The position numbers were made by a program, and so were the translations under genes. Below, one piece after another: positions 62,375-64,000 of a stretch of DNA of 64,000 bases. Under the pieces are notes generated by a model that was given only the letters and a program-made list of their open reading frames with translations, was not told the origin of the DNA and did not search any database. This DNA comes from Rhodococcus sp. 14-2470-1b (GTDB taxonomy: Bacteria; Actinomycetota; Actinomycetes; Mycobacteriales; Mycobacteriaceae): positions 248,001 through 312,000 of the forward strand of contig NZ_NPFY01000016.1 of NCBI RefSeq assembly GCF_002259415.1. The letters run 5' to 3'. Each line of letters opens with the position of its first letter. The first letter of the stretch is position 1.

Positions 62375-63355
62375 GTGGCTCGACCGACCATGGCCGACGT
62401 GGCAAAAGCTGCCGGGGTGTCACCTGCGCTCGTCTCGATCGTCATGCGGGGAGTGGAGGGGGCTTCGGAGGAGACTCGTACGCGAATCAAATCGATTGCC
62501 GACGAGATCGGTTACGTCCCGGACCGGCGCGCGCAGAAACTACGTCAGACCAGTTCCCGACTGTTGGGTGTCACGTTCGATCTGCAGCAACCGTTCCACG
62601 GCGATCTCGTCGAGCAGATCTACGGCGTCGCCGAACGGGCCGGGTACGACGTGATGCTCGGAGCCGTAGCGCCCACGCGGGACGAGGCCAGTGCGGTCAG
62701 GACGCTCGTGCACGAGCGATGCGAAGCAGCGCTGCTGCTCGGGTCTCGAATGGATGCAACCGAACTCGGCTCGGTCGACCGTGCGGTGCCGGTCGTGTCG
62801 CTGCTGCGCACCAGCGGCGTCGACGGTATCGGATCGGTGCGCGGTGACGATGTGGCCGGTGTCGGGTCGGCGGTGGAACATCTGATGTCGTTGGGACACA
62901 ATAGAATTGCTCACATCGACGGCGGCAGTTCGGCGGGTGCGCAGGACAGGCGTCAAGGATTCGTCGACGCCATGGCAAGACATGGTTTGTCTGCCCCCGT
63001 CGTCGACGGTGGTATCACCGAAACCGAAGGCGCACAGGGAATGCGACTACTGCTCGACTCGACCGATCCTCCTACGGCCGTGGTGGCGTTCAATGACAAC
63101 TCCGCCACCGGAGTGCTGGATCACCTGCTTCGTCGCGGTATCGACGTACCGGGGGACATCTCGGTCGTCGGATACGACGATTCCCGCTTGGCGCGCATCG
63201 CTCACATCCAGCTGACGTCGATCTCTCAGGATGTGGCCGCGCTCGCCGAGGCGGCAGTGCAGGAAGCGCTCGCGCGCATAGCGGGTGAGAGTGCGCGCGA
63301 TGTGGTGCTGGCGCCCACGCTCGTCCGGCGACGGACGACGGGACGGCCGCGGTGA
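62375..63355 (+). CDS. LacI-family transcriptional regulator
   Basis: The 326-aa protein has the LacI helix-turn-helix and hinge (TMADVAKAAGVSPALVSIVM, then IADEIGYVPDRRAQKLR) and a periplasmic-binding-like sensor domain (LLGVTFDLQQPFHGDL; PTAVVAFNDNSATGVLDHL). GTG 62375 follows GGAAAGG at 7 nt. Effector and target are unknown; no sugar operon is adjacent in the visible window. It probably represses a catabolic operon and perhaps itself. Confidence 0.93.
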   Translation: MARPTMADVAKAAGVSPALVSIVMRGVEGASEETRTRIKSIADEIGYVPDRRAQKLRQTSSRLLGVTFDLQQPFHGDLVEQIYGVAERAGYDVMLGAVAPTRDEASAVRTLVHERCEAALLLGSRMDATELGSVDRAVPVVSLLRTSGVDGIGSVRGDDVAGVGSAVEHLMSLGHNRIAHIDGGSSAGAQDRRQGFVDAMARHGLSAPVVDGGITETEGAQGMRLLLDSTDPPTAVVAFNDNSATGVLDHLLRRGIDVPGDISVVGYDDSRLARIAHIQLTSISQDVAALAEAAVQEALARIAGESARDVVLAPTLVRRRTTGRPR

Positions 63356-63437
63356 GCTCGGTCTGATCGTTACTTATCGGACATTCAGGTTGACTCCGTA
63401 CGCTTGTTGAAACTGCAAGCGTTCAGGGGGCCATCTG

Positions 63438-64000
63438 ATGGATCGAGCCGACCACAACCAGCACGTGTTCGACGACGCCCACGTCGCAGCGGTGTACGAG
63501 TCCTACGCTGCGCCGACGACCGGGTTCCTCGACGGCGGCGAGGCCGCTGCGCTCGCGCTCGCCGCACCCCACGTTCGAGGCCGCCCGGTGCTCGACATCG
63601 GTGTGGGAGGTGGCCGAACGACACCGTTGCTGCGACTGCTTTCCGACGACTACACCGCAGTGGACTACTCACCCAACATGATCGACGCGTTCCGGCGTAG
63701 TTTTCCGCAGTTCCCGGCCTACGTCGCCGACGCCCGCGACATGTATCGGATCGCCGATGGTCGCTACGGTCTGGTGCTCTTCAGCAACAACGGAATGGAC
63801 ACCGTCGACCACTACGACAGAGTGGCGGTGTTGCGTGAGTGCCGCCGTGTCGTCGCCGACGACGGCATCGTCGTGGTGGCGACGCTCAACAAGGACGGTC
63901 CCGGATTCGGCGAGTCACCGTTCCAACTCTCCCGCCCCAACCGTCCGATGACGTTCTCGCCGCGCAAGATCGTCGTGTCCGTCGGACGTCGTGTTCTGGA
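63438..64000 (+). CDS. SAM-dependent class I methyltransferase, N-terminal part
   Basis: The frame starts at ATG 63438 with AGGGGG 7 nt upstream and is open to the window edge (187 codons seen). Motif I VLDIGVGGGRTT binds S-adenosylmethionine. AVDYSPNMI (motif II) and LVLFSNNGMDTV (motif IV region) follow. The substrate cannot be told. The 3' end lies beyond the window. Confidence 0.85.
   Translation, partial: MDRADHNQHVFDDAHVAAVYESYAAPTTGFLDGGEAAALALAAPHVRGRPVLDIGVGGGRTTPLLRLLSDDYTAVDYSPNMIDAFRRSFPQFPAYVADARDMYRIADGRYGLVLFSNNGMDTVDHYDRVAVLRECRRVVADDGIVVVATLNKDGPGFGESPFQLSRPNRPMTFSPRKIVVSVGRRVL

Overview
The window is high-GC actinobacterial DNA with GTG and TTG starts, many ATGA-type gene overlaps and WhiB, Ssd, MarP and PonA2 homologues. 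From 16.5 kb to 60.1 kb its gene order follows, as I recall it, the Mycobacterium tuberculosis stretch Rv3683 down to Rv3644c, with a few genes gained or lost. Together with ask-asd, a cholesterol-oxidase-like enzyme, a wax ester synthase fold and F420 chemistry this suggests Nocardiaceae, most likely Rhodococcus (Rhodococcoides). The genus is inferred; no database search was possible. I see no prophage, insertion sequence, CRISPR array or integrase.

Layout. 1-5.2 kb: a truncated LuxR/MalT-type regulator, the lysC-asd operon and a Tat-exported multicopper oxidase. 5.2-9.7 kb: a TetR-controlled catabolic operon (Baeyer-Villiger monooxygenase, GMC/cholesterol-oxidase-like enzyme, acetoacetate-decarboxylase-like protein). 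9.8-11.9 kb: catalase and Dps. 12.0-16.3 kb: an operon of HAD phosphatase, GH15 glycosidase, SDR and F420-type oxidoreductase, closed by a strong hairpin. 16.4-16.5 kb: tRNA-Pro(CGG).

16.5-37 kb: cell-wall, redox and stress genes (metallophosphoesterase, yqeY, ponA2, whiB4, two Get3/ArsA-like ATPases, WS/DGAT acyltransferase, RidA, MBL hydrolase, crp, nth, thioredoxin-like, Nudix, marP, ephE-like, holin-like, MFS transporter, acsA). A perfect Crp/GlxR palindrome lies upstream of acsA and a Crp gene is in the same window. 37.5-42.9 kb: the dppABCD peptide transporter. 43.0-45.3 kb: a degenerate Fic-like protein and a HAD hydrolase flanked by two RNA genes, a candidate Ms1/MTS2823 RNA and a clear 6C RNA. 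45.4-49.9 kb: ssd and a minimal Tad pilus locus. 50-60 kb: MaoC-like protein, DECH helicase, cspA, topA, two DUF3558-type lipoproteins and a DNA polymerase III delta' subunit. 60-64 kb: a CGNR regulator divergent from an SDR, tRNA-Thr(CGT), a flavodoxin-like protein, a cluster of DnaA-box-like sites, a LacI regulator and a truncated methyltransferase.

Three non-coding themes cut across the genes. First, a dispersed short-repeat family: two full 74-bp inverted-repeat elements, a related hairpin, and about nine copies of a shorter core at gene ends, inside the nth C-terminus and just upstream of two promoters. Second, at least twelve genes whose start codon lies 6-8 nt after a TANNNT hexamer, the signature of leaderless mRNA, including a divergent pair whose -10 boxes overlap. 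Third, the two sRNA loci around the HAD gene at 44-45 kb.
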